This document shows positions 57,636-63,953 of a stretch of 64,000 nucleotides of DNA, piece by piece (within the stretch, counting starts at the first letter, position 1; the number at the start of each line of letters is the position of its first letter). The notes under the pieces are model-generated. The model was not told the origin of the DNA and ran no database searches. It saw only the letters and a program-made list of their open reading frames with translations. The stretch comes from Lachnospiraceae bacterium (lineage in GTDB: Bacteria; Bacillota; Clostridia; Lachnospirales; Lachnospiraceae), in contig JAEEGQ010000151.1 in the NCBI GenBank assembly GCA_016280395.1, positions 47,127 through 111,126 on the forward strand, in the 5' to 3' direction. The position numbers and the translations under genes are program-made.

Positions 57636-57663
57636 AAACGCGGGAGCTCTAAAAACTCCCGCG
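57636..57663 (-). other. Intercistronic hairpin between PP-loop and cysteine-rich genes
   Basis: ACGCGGGAG and CTCCCGCGT arms followed on the minus strand by TTTTTTTATTTACAGGAGG, i.e. a terminator-like stem placed immediately before the next ribosome-binding site. Similar modules recur in this operon at 55425-55443 and 51124-51150. Confidence 0.6.
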
Positions 57664-57672
57664 TGTCGGCAA

Positions 57673-58521
57673 TCAAAGGTAATCATCAATGAATTGGATC
57701 ACCTTCTTTGCCCTCTCCTTTAAAGTTTCGTGTGTTTTGTAGTTCCAGTTTTTGTAGGCTATATCCGTGCGGTTTTCAAGCTCTACGAATTTCTGGAATA
57801 CCTCCGCGCCGTGGCAGGTCTCTTTCACCAGATGCGCCTGTTCGGACACCTTTGCCCAGGGGCAGCACCAACATCCCGACCTGATCTTGCGATCGGGAGT
57901 CGAAGGATCGATGTTTTTGTAAACAGGTGACAGAAGGCCATGCTGCTCACAGAGCCTCATGGCGTCTTCATGCGTGTACCCGTTTTCGGCAAGCAGCGAG
58001 TAGCAATGGTAGCCAATGCCTTTCTCGTTGTTTGTCCTCATACTCTCGAGTCTCGACTTTTCATTTGCGGTGTATCCGATGCAGGAATAGATCTCGTTTT
58101 CCCTGCTAAGATCTCTGAGGTATCTTTCTACTACCCTTACTTTGAGATCTCTTTGGAGCGCGCATGCTTTAGCGAGCGGGAATCCCGCGGCATAACCCTG
58201 CGTGCCGCTGCTGCGCCCGATGATGTGGTTGAAGTGTGTCATATAATCCTTTGTTTCGTGCCGGATTATCTGCACAGGGTAGCCCCAACCTTCAAACACT
58301 TCCTTGGCCGCCGCAATGAATCGCAGCTGCTCCGGTGATTCAGCGCTAATGCCTACGCCCTCCTCGAAATAATTTCGATCGAACATGACTTCACTTAATA
58401 CGACCAGCTGTATCTTTTCTTCGTCGTATCCGGGATGAAGCATGTGATCAAGTATCAAGCTCGCTGTTGAGTCGGCGCCTCCCGACCAGGACAGAACCCG
58501 TAATATAGGTTTGCCCGCCAT
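57673..58521 (-). CDS. PP-loop ATPase, PAPS-reductase-like (copy 2)
   Basis: 282 aa. RVLSWSGGADSTASLILDHML is a PP-loop of the SGGxDS type, and IRSGCWCCPWAKVSEQAHLVK carries the CWCC cysteine cluster also seen in the copy at 55436-56230. SCIGYTANEKSRLES parallels GIAADESIRADRA. The two therefore have the same fold but are strongly diverged. No ribosome-binding site is evident at the ATG. The enzyme probably activates a nucleobase or acyl substrate with ATP; the substrate is unknown. Confidence 0.75.
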   Translation of the reverse strand: MAGKPILRVLSWSGGADSTASLILDHMLHPGYDEEKIQLVVLSEVMFDRNYFEEGVGISAESPEQLRFIAAAKEVFEGWGYPVQIIRHETKDYMTHFNHIIGRSSGTQGYAAGFPLAKACALQRDLKVRVVERYLRDLSRENEIYSCIGYTANEKSRLESMRTNNEKGIGYHCYSLLAENGYTHEDAMRLCEQHGLLSPVYKNIDPSTPDRKIRSGCWCCPWAKVSEQAHLVKETCHGAEVFQKFVELENRTDIAYKNWNYKTHETLKERAKKVIQFIDDYL

Positions 58522-58589
58522 GGAGGACGCCCGGCATCGTTAAAGCACTGTCAGATTCCTGATACGGTATTTTTGTGCTAATCGCACTC

Positions 58590-58680
58590 AACCTCGGGGG
58601 TAGACAGTCTTGCTAGCTCAATCCAGACCCGGCGCATAACGCGGGCCCTCTTATCTTGATCTAACTCTAACGGATGCTTA
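58590..58680 (-). other. Potentially structured GC-rich segment
   Basis: On the minus strand GGGGGTA near 58683 is complementary to TACCCCC near 58598, and an inner GGGCCCGCG/CGCCGGGTC stem-loop lies between them. It overlaps the end of the 58667 ORF and the upstream region of the PP-loop gene that lacks a ribosome-binding site. It may be a leader RNA structure. Confidence 0.35.
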
Positions 58681-58906
58681 CCCCCAGCGTGGGAATGAAG
58701 CGGCTTGATACTAAAAGAGACACGCTATCTTTATCTCCGCATGTCTCTTCTCTTCGATCATTATTATTTCTTTTTACGTCTACAAGGTTTCTCTTCTCCC
58801 TCTTCATGTCATGGAGAAAATAAATGTCCTTGTAGTCCTTTACTGCCCTTATCTCATCAAGGGCATCGCGGATCTCTTTTTTCTGAGCTTTCTTTTTTCT
58901 GCTCAA
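58667..58906 (-). CDS. Small basic hypothetical protein (TTG start)
   Basis: 79 aa from a TTG with GGGAGG 9 nt upstream. Basic and helical (SRKKKAQKKEIRDALDEIRAVKDYKDIYF, KREKRNLVDVKRNNNDRREE). The final 20 residues lie over a potentially structured segment and look less protein-like. Moderate support from the ribosome-binding site and its place 15 nt after the previous gene. Confidence 0.45.
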   Translation of the reverse strand: MSRKKKAQKKEIRDALDEIRAVKDYKDIYFLHDMKREKRNLVDVKRNNNDRREETCGDKDSVSLLVSSRFIPTLGVSIR

Positions 58907-58921
58907 AAAAGTTCACCTCCC

Positions 58922-59179
58922 TTAAAACTGGTATAAGGACTTTACCATGAGGTAGGCATTCTTGCACTCCTCCTCATTTCGGAGATCGTAGTCCCCGTCC
59001 TTATACTGCTCTGCGGCTCGTTCGAGCCAAGCGAGGCAGAGCCTTGTAAAGCCCGCCTGCAAAGTTCTGTGATCCCTGCTCATCCGTGATATAAAATCCC
59101 GCTGGTTAAAACCGGTGTTTATGAGATTTGATATCATTGTCTGAGCGTCAACGGCCTTCCTTTCGGGATGCGGGTTCAT
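58922..59179 (-). CDS. Small hypothetical protein
   Basis: 85 aa, ATG overlapping the upstream stop as ATGA. Helical (DAQTMISNLINTGFNQRDFISRMSRDHRTLQAGFTRLCLAWLERAAEQY). No family is recognised; second gene of the operon that begins at 59487. Confidence 0.55.
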   Translation of the reverse strand: MNPHPERKAVDAQTMISNLINTGFNQRDFISRMSRDHRTLQAGFTRLCLAWLERAAEQYKDGDYDLRNEEECKNAYLMVKSLYQF

Positions 59180-59487
59180 GAAGCAATCACCGCCTTCCGG
59201 ACCGAGATTCGCCGTATTCGGCGTCTCCTCTTTACCACGGGCTTTCCGTCGTCCCTGATGGTAAATGAGTAACCAAGATCCTTAAAAAAGTCTTCAAGGA
59301 CGAGGTAATCATTAGTCACCAGGTACTGCCCGCCTTCGAGATCGTAATCTGGAGCAAAGACAACGATCTTTCCCTCATAAGAGCGGGAAAAGATGATATC
59401 CTCTCCGGGGACCTCGTAGCGATGCATCTCTTTTTTCAAAAGAAAAGAGACAAGCTCGTGCATGGGATTGATAAGAACTGTAGCCAT
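59176..59487 (-). CDS. Small hypothetical protein, first gene after leader copy B
   Basis: 103 aa, ATG with AAAGGAGG upstream. A mixed alpha/beta protein (NPMHELVSFLLKKEMHRYEV, GKIVVFAPDYDLEGGQYLV) with an unusually basic C-terminus (KRRRRIRRISVRK), suggesting nucleic-acid binding. It begins an operon preceded by an attenuator-type leader. Confidence 0.6.
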   Translation of the reverse strand: MATVLINPMHELVSFLLKKEMHRYEVPGEDIIFSRSYEGKIVVFAPDYDLEGGQYLVTNDYLVLEDFFKDLGYSFTIRDDGKPVVKRRRRIRRISVRKAVIAS

Positions 59488-59522
59488 ATGGCACCTCCTT
59501 TAAAAAATGGGCAATAAAAAAA

Positions 59523-59542
59523 CCGCCTGAGACTTCAGACGG
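59523..59542 (-). terminator. Leader terminator before the 59.5 kb operon
   Basis: CCGTCTGA and TCAGGCGG arms (minus strand) followed by TTTTTTTATTG, between the conserved leader and the first gene. Same arrangement as at 54.1 kb. Confidence 0.75.
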
Positions 59543-59577
59543 TTCTATTACCCTGCTATAGAATAAAAAAGCATAGC

Positions 59578-59655
59578 GTTACCCTCCTATAAATGCAGCC
59601 CTCCCCAAGGGAAAGGTCTTACAGGCATCCGTTTACTGGTACGCACGGACACATC
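59578..59655 (-). ncRNA. Conserved structured leader RNA, copy B
   Basis: Matches 54174-54250 over about 75 nt with mostly loop differences, and ends ATAGGAGGG. A short possible leader peptide (ATG at about 59570, 8 codons) follows the embedded AGGAGG and runs to just before the terminator, which could allow translation-coupled attenuation. The promoter is at 59679-59707. Confidence 0.65.
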
Positions 59656-59678
59656 CAAAAGGTAATCTATACAATCAA

Positions 59679-59707
59679 ATTATAAGCAGGGAGAGACAAA
59701 TTTGCAA
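59679..59707 (-). promoter_or_regulatory. TTGCAA-N17-TATAAT promoter of the 59.5 kb operon
   Basis: Leftward TTTGCAA, 17 nt ending CCCTGCT, TATAAT. TATAAT subclass with conserved leader. Confidence 0.75.
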
Positions 59708-59723
59708 ACAAAAACAAGAAAAA

Positions 59724-59746
59724 ATGAGGCAGCAGGTGCTGCCTCC
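59724..59746 (-). terminator. Terminator of the 59.8-62.5 kb operon
   Basis: GAGGCAGCA and TGCTGCCTC arms followed on the minus strand by ATTTTTTCTTG, 60 nt after the stop of the 59804 gene. Confidence 0.7.
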
Positions 59747-59803
59747 GTGTGTTTAACCTCGATGTTCAACGTTTTTTTGAAGAAATGCGCTATTCAGCTG
59801 CCG

Positions 59804-60943
59804 TTATTCGGGCCTTCTTAAGAAGAGCGGGAATGCCTGACGGGGAGTGATCCTGATCGTTCCGTCGTCCTTTAACTTAAGCATCAGCCTGAAAAATGTC
59901 GCCGGAGCGCTGGTATTGTCCCTGAAATGACGTACAAGCGGCTCACTGACAGCCAAGAGCTCATCGAACGGGACATTGTTCTCCAGGAGCGTATTTACCT
60001 CTTTTACGTCTTTAAGATAATACTTCTCGCATACATCGAAATAGAAGTTCTCGATCGCATAGCGTATCTCGCCGCCCTTGGAGAAAACAAGGCAGAGAGC
60101 CACATTTATATCTTCATATTTTTCCTTAAGGGAATCTATGATGTTTCTTATGAAGTAGCCGCGTTCCTCGAAGTGCTGTTTAAGCTCTTCCGCTGACTGG
60201 ATAAGAATATCCCGGTACTGCATGATGGGCTCGAATACGACCGCCTGCTTTTTATCCTCCGTGATAAAGCAGCCATAGAGCATATCGCGCTTGTATTTTC
60301 CGAAACGGGTGGGCTCACAGTAGTGGATCTCGCCAAGGCCCATGAAGGTCTTTGCAAAATATGTCGTTACCGCATTGCACGTAAGGCGTCTTGACACCTC
60401 TACGGCAGGCAGCTCGAAAACGCATTCCTCGATAAAGCCTGTAGCCTCGGTCTGGCGCTTAAAGAACCCTGCTCCGCGGTCGGTAAGGCAGTAACAGGTG
60501 ATCTTATCGTTACTTGACCAGTTGGCGCGCGGATTCTGCCCGGAGTTCGTTACCTTTCTGTACTCCTGCTCGTCGACGAAGGTCCTTCTGTTCACGAGAC
60601 CTAAATGAACGAGCTTGTCCACCTGCTTCTTAAGATATCCCGCGTCTATAACGATGTTCTGGAACGCACCCTCTCTCCTGCAAAGCTCCGCCTGCTTTAA
60701 GATCATTCCAAAATCCGCATAGGTCATGCGATAGAGGTACCGGAGTATCTGTATAAGCTCGGGATTGATCTCTGACTTTGTCATGGCCTCGCTATAAAAA
60801 TCTTTCGGCTGAACAGGGGAACTCGTAAGGATAGTGCCCTGAATGAACTCATAGGTATTGGGCGCGGTATCCGCGATGGACATATATTTTTTGGTTAAGG
60901 ATAAATTGTCATTTTCTTCTATTGTTTCGTTCTGATTCGGCAT
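59804..60943 (-). CDS. Winged-helix replication-relaxation-like protein
   Basis: 379 aa. After a 50-residue N-terminal extension comes a winged helix (NPELIQILRYLYRMTYADFGMILKQAELC...LKKQVDKLVHLGLVNRRTF), then an alpha/beta domain with CYCLTDRGAGFFKRQ, NAVTTYFAKTFMGLGEIHY and QAVVFEPIMQYRDILIQSAEELKQHFEERGYF. The layout matches the proteins at 5477-6364 and 31006-32841. Third gene of an operon with a membrane protein and an S1-like protein. A role in plasmid DNA processing is inferred. Confidence 0.55.
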   Translation of the reverse strand: MPNQNETIEENDNLSLTKKYMSIADTAPNTYEFIQGTILTSSPVQPKDFYSEAMTKSEINPELIQILRYLYRMTYADFGMILKQAELCRREGAFQNIVIDAGYLKKQVDKLVHLGLVNRRTFVDEQEYRKVTNSGQNPRANWSSNDKITCYCLTDRGAGFFKRQTEATGFIEECVFELPAVEVSRRLTCNAVTTYFAKTFMGLGEIHYCEPTRFGKYKRDMLYGCFITEDKKQAVVFEPIMQYRDILIQSAEELKQHFEERGYFIRNIIDSLKEKYEDINVALCLVFSKGGEIRYAIENFYFDVCEKYYLKDVKEVNTLLENNVPFDELLAVSEPLVRHFRDNTSAPATFFRLMLKLKDDGTIRITPRQAFPLFLRRPE

Positions 60944-60958
60944 ATCTGATCCCCCTGC

Positions 60959-62074
60959 TTATTCGTGGCGCTCTCTCATCGAAAGGAACGGCTTTGCGGT
61001 CAGCATTAACCTCTCCTTATTGACTCTCTTGACAAAGCATTCATAGGTGTTACCGACTACTATCGGGAGTCTGTCACGGAACTCGGAATCAGGATACTCG
61101 CAGAAGATCTCCATGTCATATCCGGGAACTGTTCCGAACCAGTGCGACCGGTCGAGGTAAGTACAGGTAACCTTGATGATATCGCCCTTTTGCAGCTTTA
61201 AATTCTCCCAAGGGTTATCAATAAGAGGCGTGCGAGCGCAAAGGTAGATACAGGAAATCTTCGTGGCAGCAGTGTTAATAGCCTCTTTGCTGACGCGATC
61301 AGCAAATCCGATGATGACTACCGAGATCACATCGCCCTCATGGAGCACGTTCTTGAGATTTGACACATAGGTATAGCCCCAATAGTACGCGGGCAGATAA
61401 CCGGCTATGCCATAGCCCTTGATGTCGATCATCGCGCCATCGTGGTATACCTTGCGAACAAGGGCGTCAACGACGATCCTGTTTACGCCGCGCTTTGCAT
61501 ATTCCTTGTTCATCTCTTCGTGTTTCCTGACACGCGTTATCTTTGCGAGCGTCTTCTGTGCTATCGCCTGCCCGCTCGCGTTTATCTCATCGTACAGCTT
61601 CAGGCGCATCTTCGAAAAGACATCACGCATCTCTTTGTTGATCTCGTCATGCACTTCTCTTTCCTGCTTTAAAAGGTCGTTTATCTTGCGTATGATCTGC
61701 TGTCTCTGCTTTACCCTGTTTACCCTGTATTCTACTATTACGCGGGTGTTTTCTTCATCAATGTCGACCACAGACACTTCGTAAGCGCTGACAAGCCTTC
61801 CGGCTCTGCGATATTTCCTTTCTTCTTCGGATTCGTCGTCATCAAAGGCGATATTCTCGTAGGGCATGAAGATCTCGACGCCCTTTACGATCGTGGACTG
61901 GTTTCCGTCCTTGTCCGCGTGCGTAAATTCGACAACAAAGGGCTTTCCCTGCTCCTTTAAGTTCCTGTAGTGGTTAAGCTCAAGGGAGAGGTCTATCTTT
62001 TCCTGTCTGTCAGCTGCCTTGTTCTTTCCAAGGATGTTAGGTACGTTAAAATTGGTGTACTTGTAGTCTGCCAT
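60959..62074 (-). CDS. S1-domain-like nucleic-acid-binding protein
   Basis: 371 aa, ATG downstream of AAAGGAG. A central coiled-coil (RQQIIRKINDLLKQEREVHDEINKEMRDVFSKMRLK) is followed by an S1/OB-like region at about 205-255 (VRKVYHDGAMIDIKGYGIAGYLPAYYWGYTYVSNLKNVLHEGDVISVVIIGF) and a second beta-rich part (GDIIKVTCTYLDRSHWFGTVPGYDMEIFCEY). RNA or ssDNA binding is the best guess. Middle gene of the operon; similar proteins are frequent on large Firmicutes plasmids and phages. Confidence 0.6.
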   Translation of the reverse strand: MADYKYTNFNVPNILGKNKAADRQEKIDLSLELNHYRNLKEQGKPFVVEFTHADKDGNQSTIVKGVEIFMPYENIAFDDDESEEERKYRRAGRLVSAYEVSVVDIDEENTRVIVEYRVNRVKQRQQIIRKINDLLKQEREVHDEINKEMRDVFSKMRLKLYDEINASGQAIAQKTLAKITRVRKHEEMNKEYAKRGVNRIVVDALVRKVYHDGAMIDIKGYGIAGYLPAYYWGYTYVSNLKNVLHEGDVISVVIIGFADRVSKEAINTAATKISCIYLCARTPLIDNPWENLKLQKGDIIKVTCTYLDRSHWFGTVPGYDMEIFCEYPDSEFRDRLPIVVGNTYECFVKRVNKERLMLTAKPFLSMRERHE

Positions 62075-62121
62075 GTTCGTAAACTCCTTTTAATGATATC
62101 GATATGTGATGCTTTAAGGTT

Positions 62122-62535
62122 TTAGGTGAACCCGAGATACAGATAAGGAACACCGTATTCTATGAGGATCAGAAGTGCGGGGATGAGAAAGATCAGGTAA
62201 ACCCATGCGAATTTCTGCAACCCTTTGTTCTTCTTTGAAAGAGCTATGATTAGTGGGCCTACAGTCCAACAGATCGCCAGACCTATGACAAAGATGGAGT
62301 CGAATATCTCATAGAGATACGGGAAATACATCCATCCATGACCGCCCTCGCCGCCGCTCTCTCCCATGATCTCATTAAAGGCATCGAGAGTATCGCTCTG
62401 CACTTCGCTTTTAAGGATGTTGTAGGCCGCGTCGCCTTCCTCATTGAATAACGAGGCGGCACTTGCCTGCGTAGCCGGAGCCAGCAGAAGCACGGCAAAT
62501 AATGTTAAAACGAATACAAAACGAAACAGTCTCAT
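62122..62535 (-). CDS. Small exported/membrane protein, VirB2-like layout
   Basis: 137 aa; the start at 62535 follows AGGAGGG. A signal peptide (RLFRFVFVLTLFAVLLLAPATQASA), a polar segment with GESGGEGGHG, then two transmembrane helices (about FVIGLAICWTVGPLIIALS and FAWVYLIFLIPALLILI) separated by a KKNKG turn. The size and order resemble VirB2/TrbC pilin-like subunits of type IV secretion, but no sequence family is claimed. First gene of its operon, from a shared-family promoter. Confidence 0.55.
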   Translation of the reverse strand: MRLFRFVFVLTLFAVLLLAPATQASAASLFNEEGDAAYNILKSEVQSDTLDAFNEIMGESGGEGGHGWMYFPYLYEIFDSIFVIGLAICWTVGPLIIALSKKNKGLQKFAWVYLIFLIPALLILIEYGVPYLYLGFT

Positions 62536-62632
62536 GGCACTACCCTCCTGATAAGTAGTATACGGCATTTCATAGGACAATTAAACTCTTTTTTGTGTCT
62601 TAAAAAAAGGTTTGATATGTCTCTTTAGGGAT

Positions 62633-62661
62633 ATTATGAGCAGCGAAGGGAATTTTTGCAA
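62633..62661 (-). promoter_or_regulatory. TTGCAA-N17-CATAAT promoter of the 62.5-59.8 kb operon
   Basis: Leftward TTGCAA, 17 nt ending CGCTGCT, CATAAT. CATAAT subclass with a short leader. Confidence 0.72.
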
Positions 62662-62736
62662 AAAAGATATGTTTTTTTTTGAATATTTTTTTAGAAGGGA
62701 AATACTCCCCAAATATATACGAGCCAAAGACATAAA

Positions 62737-62768
62737 AAGCCTGCCCCACAAAGGAGGCAGGCTTTGAC
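62737..62768 (-). terminator. Terminator after ssb
   Basis: AAAGCCTGCC and GGCAGGCTTT arms with a short loop, followed on the minus strand by TTTTTATG. Lies about 30 nt past the ssb stop. Confidence 0.78.
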
Positions 62769-62801
62769 CTTTAAGGTGCCTCATTAAGAGGCTTTTGGAA
62801 T

Positions 62802-63221
62802 TTAGGCGAAGGGTAATTCCTCGTCGATTCCGGTAGGGATGTTCATGAATCCGTCGCCGGCAGGAGCTGCCGCGGGAGCCTGCGCCGAAGCACCGCCCTG
62901 AGCGTTCTTGCTCTCCGCGAACTCGATCTCCTCGACCATGATCTGAACGCTGTAATGCTTTACGCCGTCCTTCTCATAATTGTCGTTCTCGACACGGCCG
63001 GTGGTAACCACCTTTGTGCCCTTCTGGAGATACTTCTCTACGAATTCCGCCTGCTTACCGAAGCATGTGCAGTTAAAGAAATCTGCTTCTGCTGCTCCTT
63101 CGCGCTTGAAACGCCTGTCAACAGCGATCGCGAACTTCGCGATAGCAGTGGAATTCTGGCCTTGTGAGTATCTGACTTCGGGATCACGTGTTAAACGTCC
63201 CATTAAAATGACTTTGTTCAT
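62802..63221 (-). CDS. ssb: Single-stranded DNA-binding protein
   Basis: 139 aa; the start at 63221 (NKVILMGRLTRDPEVR) follows AAAGGAGG and is preferred to the longer upstream frame. The OB-fold is canonical: TAIAKFAIAVDRRF, ADFFNCTCFGKQAEFVEKYLQKGTKVVTTGRVENDNYEKDG, YSVQIMVEEIEF. A glycine/alanine-rich linker leads to the acidic tip DEELPFA, the interaction motif for replication partners. A plasmid copy probably protects transferred or replicating single strands. It has a long leader from the promoter at 63497-63525. Confidence 0.92.
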   Translation of the reverse strand: MNKVILMGRLTRDPEVRYSQGQNSTAIAKFAIAVDRRFKREGAAEADFFNCTCFGKQAEFVEKYLQKGTKVVTTGRVENDNYEKDGVKHYSVQIMVEEIEFAESKNAQGGASAQAPAAAPAGDGFMNIPTGIDEELPFA

Positions 63222-63234
63222 ACGATACCTCCTT

Positions 63235-63475
63235 TGATCTATGAACCAAACGAATGTTTGCTGTCCCAAAGCAAACAAAGTGTTTTGCAAGCGGGAAACC
63301 TTGAAGCAAGGTGGGACTTACTCCGCTCGCGCCCTCCTTTATATCTGCCCGTTGTCCCGCATATGCGCAGACGAGAATAGATATAAAAAAACATCTACTT
63401 CTCCGGGCAACGAATACAGGTATTCCTACCTGATTCTTAGGCTACAGTTACGGGTACACCTGCATGCCTATTGGA
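63235..63475 (-). ncRNA. Long structured leader of ssb
   Basis: About 270 nt between promoter and ssb. It contains a CAG/CTG hairpin with a loop GTGTACCCGTAA (compare ACCARTAA in the 54 and 59 kb leaders), a CAGGTA/TACCTG hairpin, the segment GGGCAGATATAAAGGAGGG that parallels GGGCTGCATTTATAGGAGG and the leader at 48.97 kb, and a GTTTGCT/AGCAAAC stem near the ribosome-binding site. Related in style to, but clearly diverged from, leader copies A and B. Confidence 0.45.
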
Positions 63476-63496
63476 AAAATAAATGTCTATGTAAAC

Positions 63497-63525
63497 ATTA
63501 TAAGCAGCGCGAGGGAGATTTGCAA
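63497..63525 (-). promoter_or_regulatory. TTGCAA-N17-TATAAT promoter of ssb
   Basis: Leftward TTTGCAA, 17 nt ending CGCTGCT, TATAAT. TATAAT subclass; drives the ssb leader. Confidence 0.75.
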
Positions 63526-63633
63526 ACAAAATGAAAAAATTTAACAGCCTTTATTAGAAAAATTTTTTCGGATATTTCCTTAAAAATATGCAAAAATGTT
63601 GAAAATGAATTTCTTTACTTCTTGCGCACAAAA

Positions 63634-63662
63634 AAAGGCCAGCTTTTGGGCTGACCTTTTTA
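63634..63662. terminator. Terminator-like hairpin
   Basis: AAAGGCCAGC and GCTGACCTTT arms followed by TTTTACC on the plus strand; A-rich on the other side. Separates the ssb promoter region from the gene entering at the right edge. Otherwise 63526-63883 holds no gene I can support. Confidence 0.5.
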
Positions 63663-63883
63663 CCTTAATGAACTATCTTTGTCTCAATGAACATTGCAAT
63701 TACTTTTTTTGGAATAATAGCAATTACTTTATTCTGAATGCGACTTTCAAGAGTTGCAGCATGGTGTATAAGGATGCGTGACATTTTCGGAATCAAGCGT
63801 GTTCAGGCTCAGATGTGGTACAGGGCGATGCAATAAGGAACTATGCCTGCCTGATGTTGTCGTGCGCAAAAGACAAAAGGTTG

Positions 63884-63912
63884 TTGAAATTATCGCGCAC
63901 ATACGATAAAAT
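63884..63912 (+). promoter_or_regulatory. Promoter of the right-edge gene
   Basis: TTGAAA, 17-nt spacer, TAAAAT, 40 nt before the ATG at 63954. Housekeeping type, not of the shared family. Confidence 0.55.
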
Positions 63913-63953
63913 CAAGATGGAACATCGTATAGAAATGATAATTGGAGGCAATC

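Noticed and set aside
58590..58680. Possible tRNA-like cloverleaf
   Set aside because: There is no recognisable T-loop (GGTTCGAATCC-like) or acceptor/CCA arrangement; only general stem pairing.
62581..62784. A 67-codon minus-strand frame before the membrane protein gene
   Set aside because: It overlaps the promoter at 62633-62661 and the ssb terminator, and no ribosome-binding site is visible.
3918..63525. Idea that the shared promoters are single-stranded-DNA promoters of the Frpo type used on plasmid entry
   Set aside because: The elements are ordinary duplex-type -35/-10 sequences on both strands and do not themselves form the long imperfect hairpins expected of Frpo-like sites; kept only as a distant possibility.
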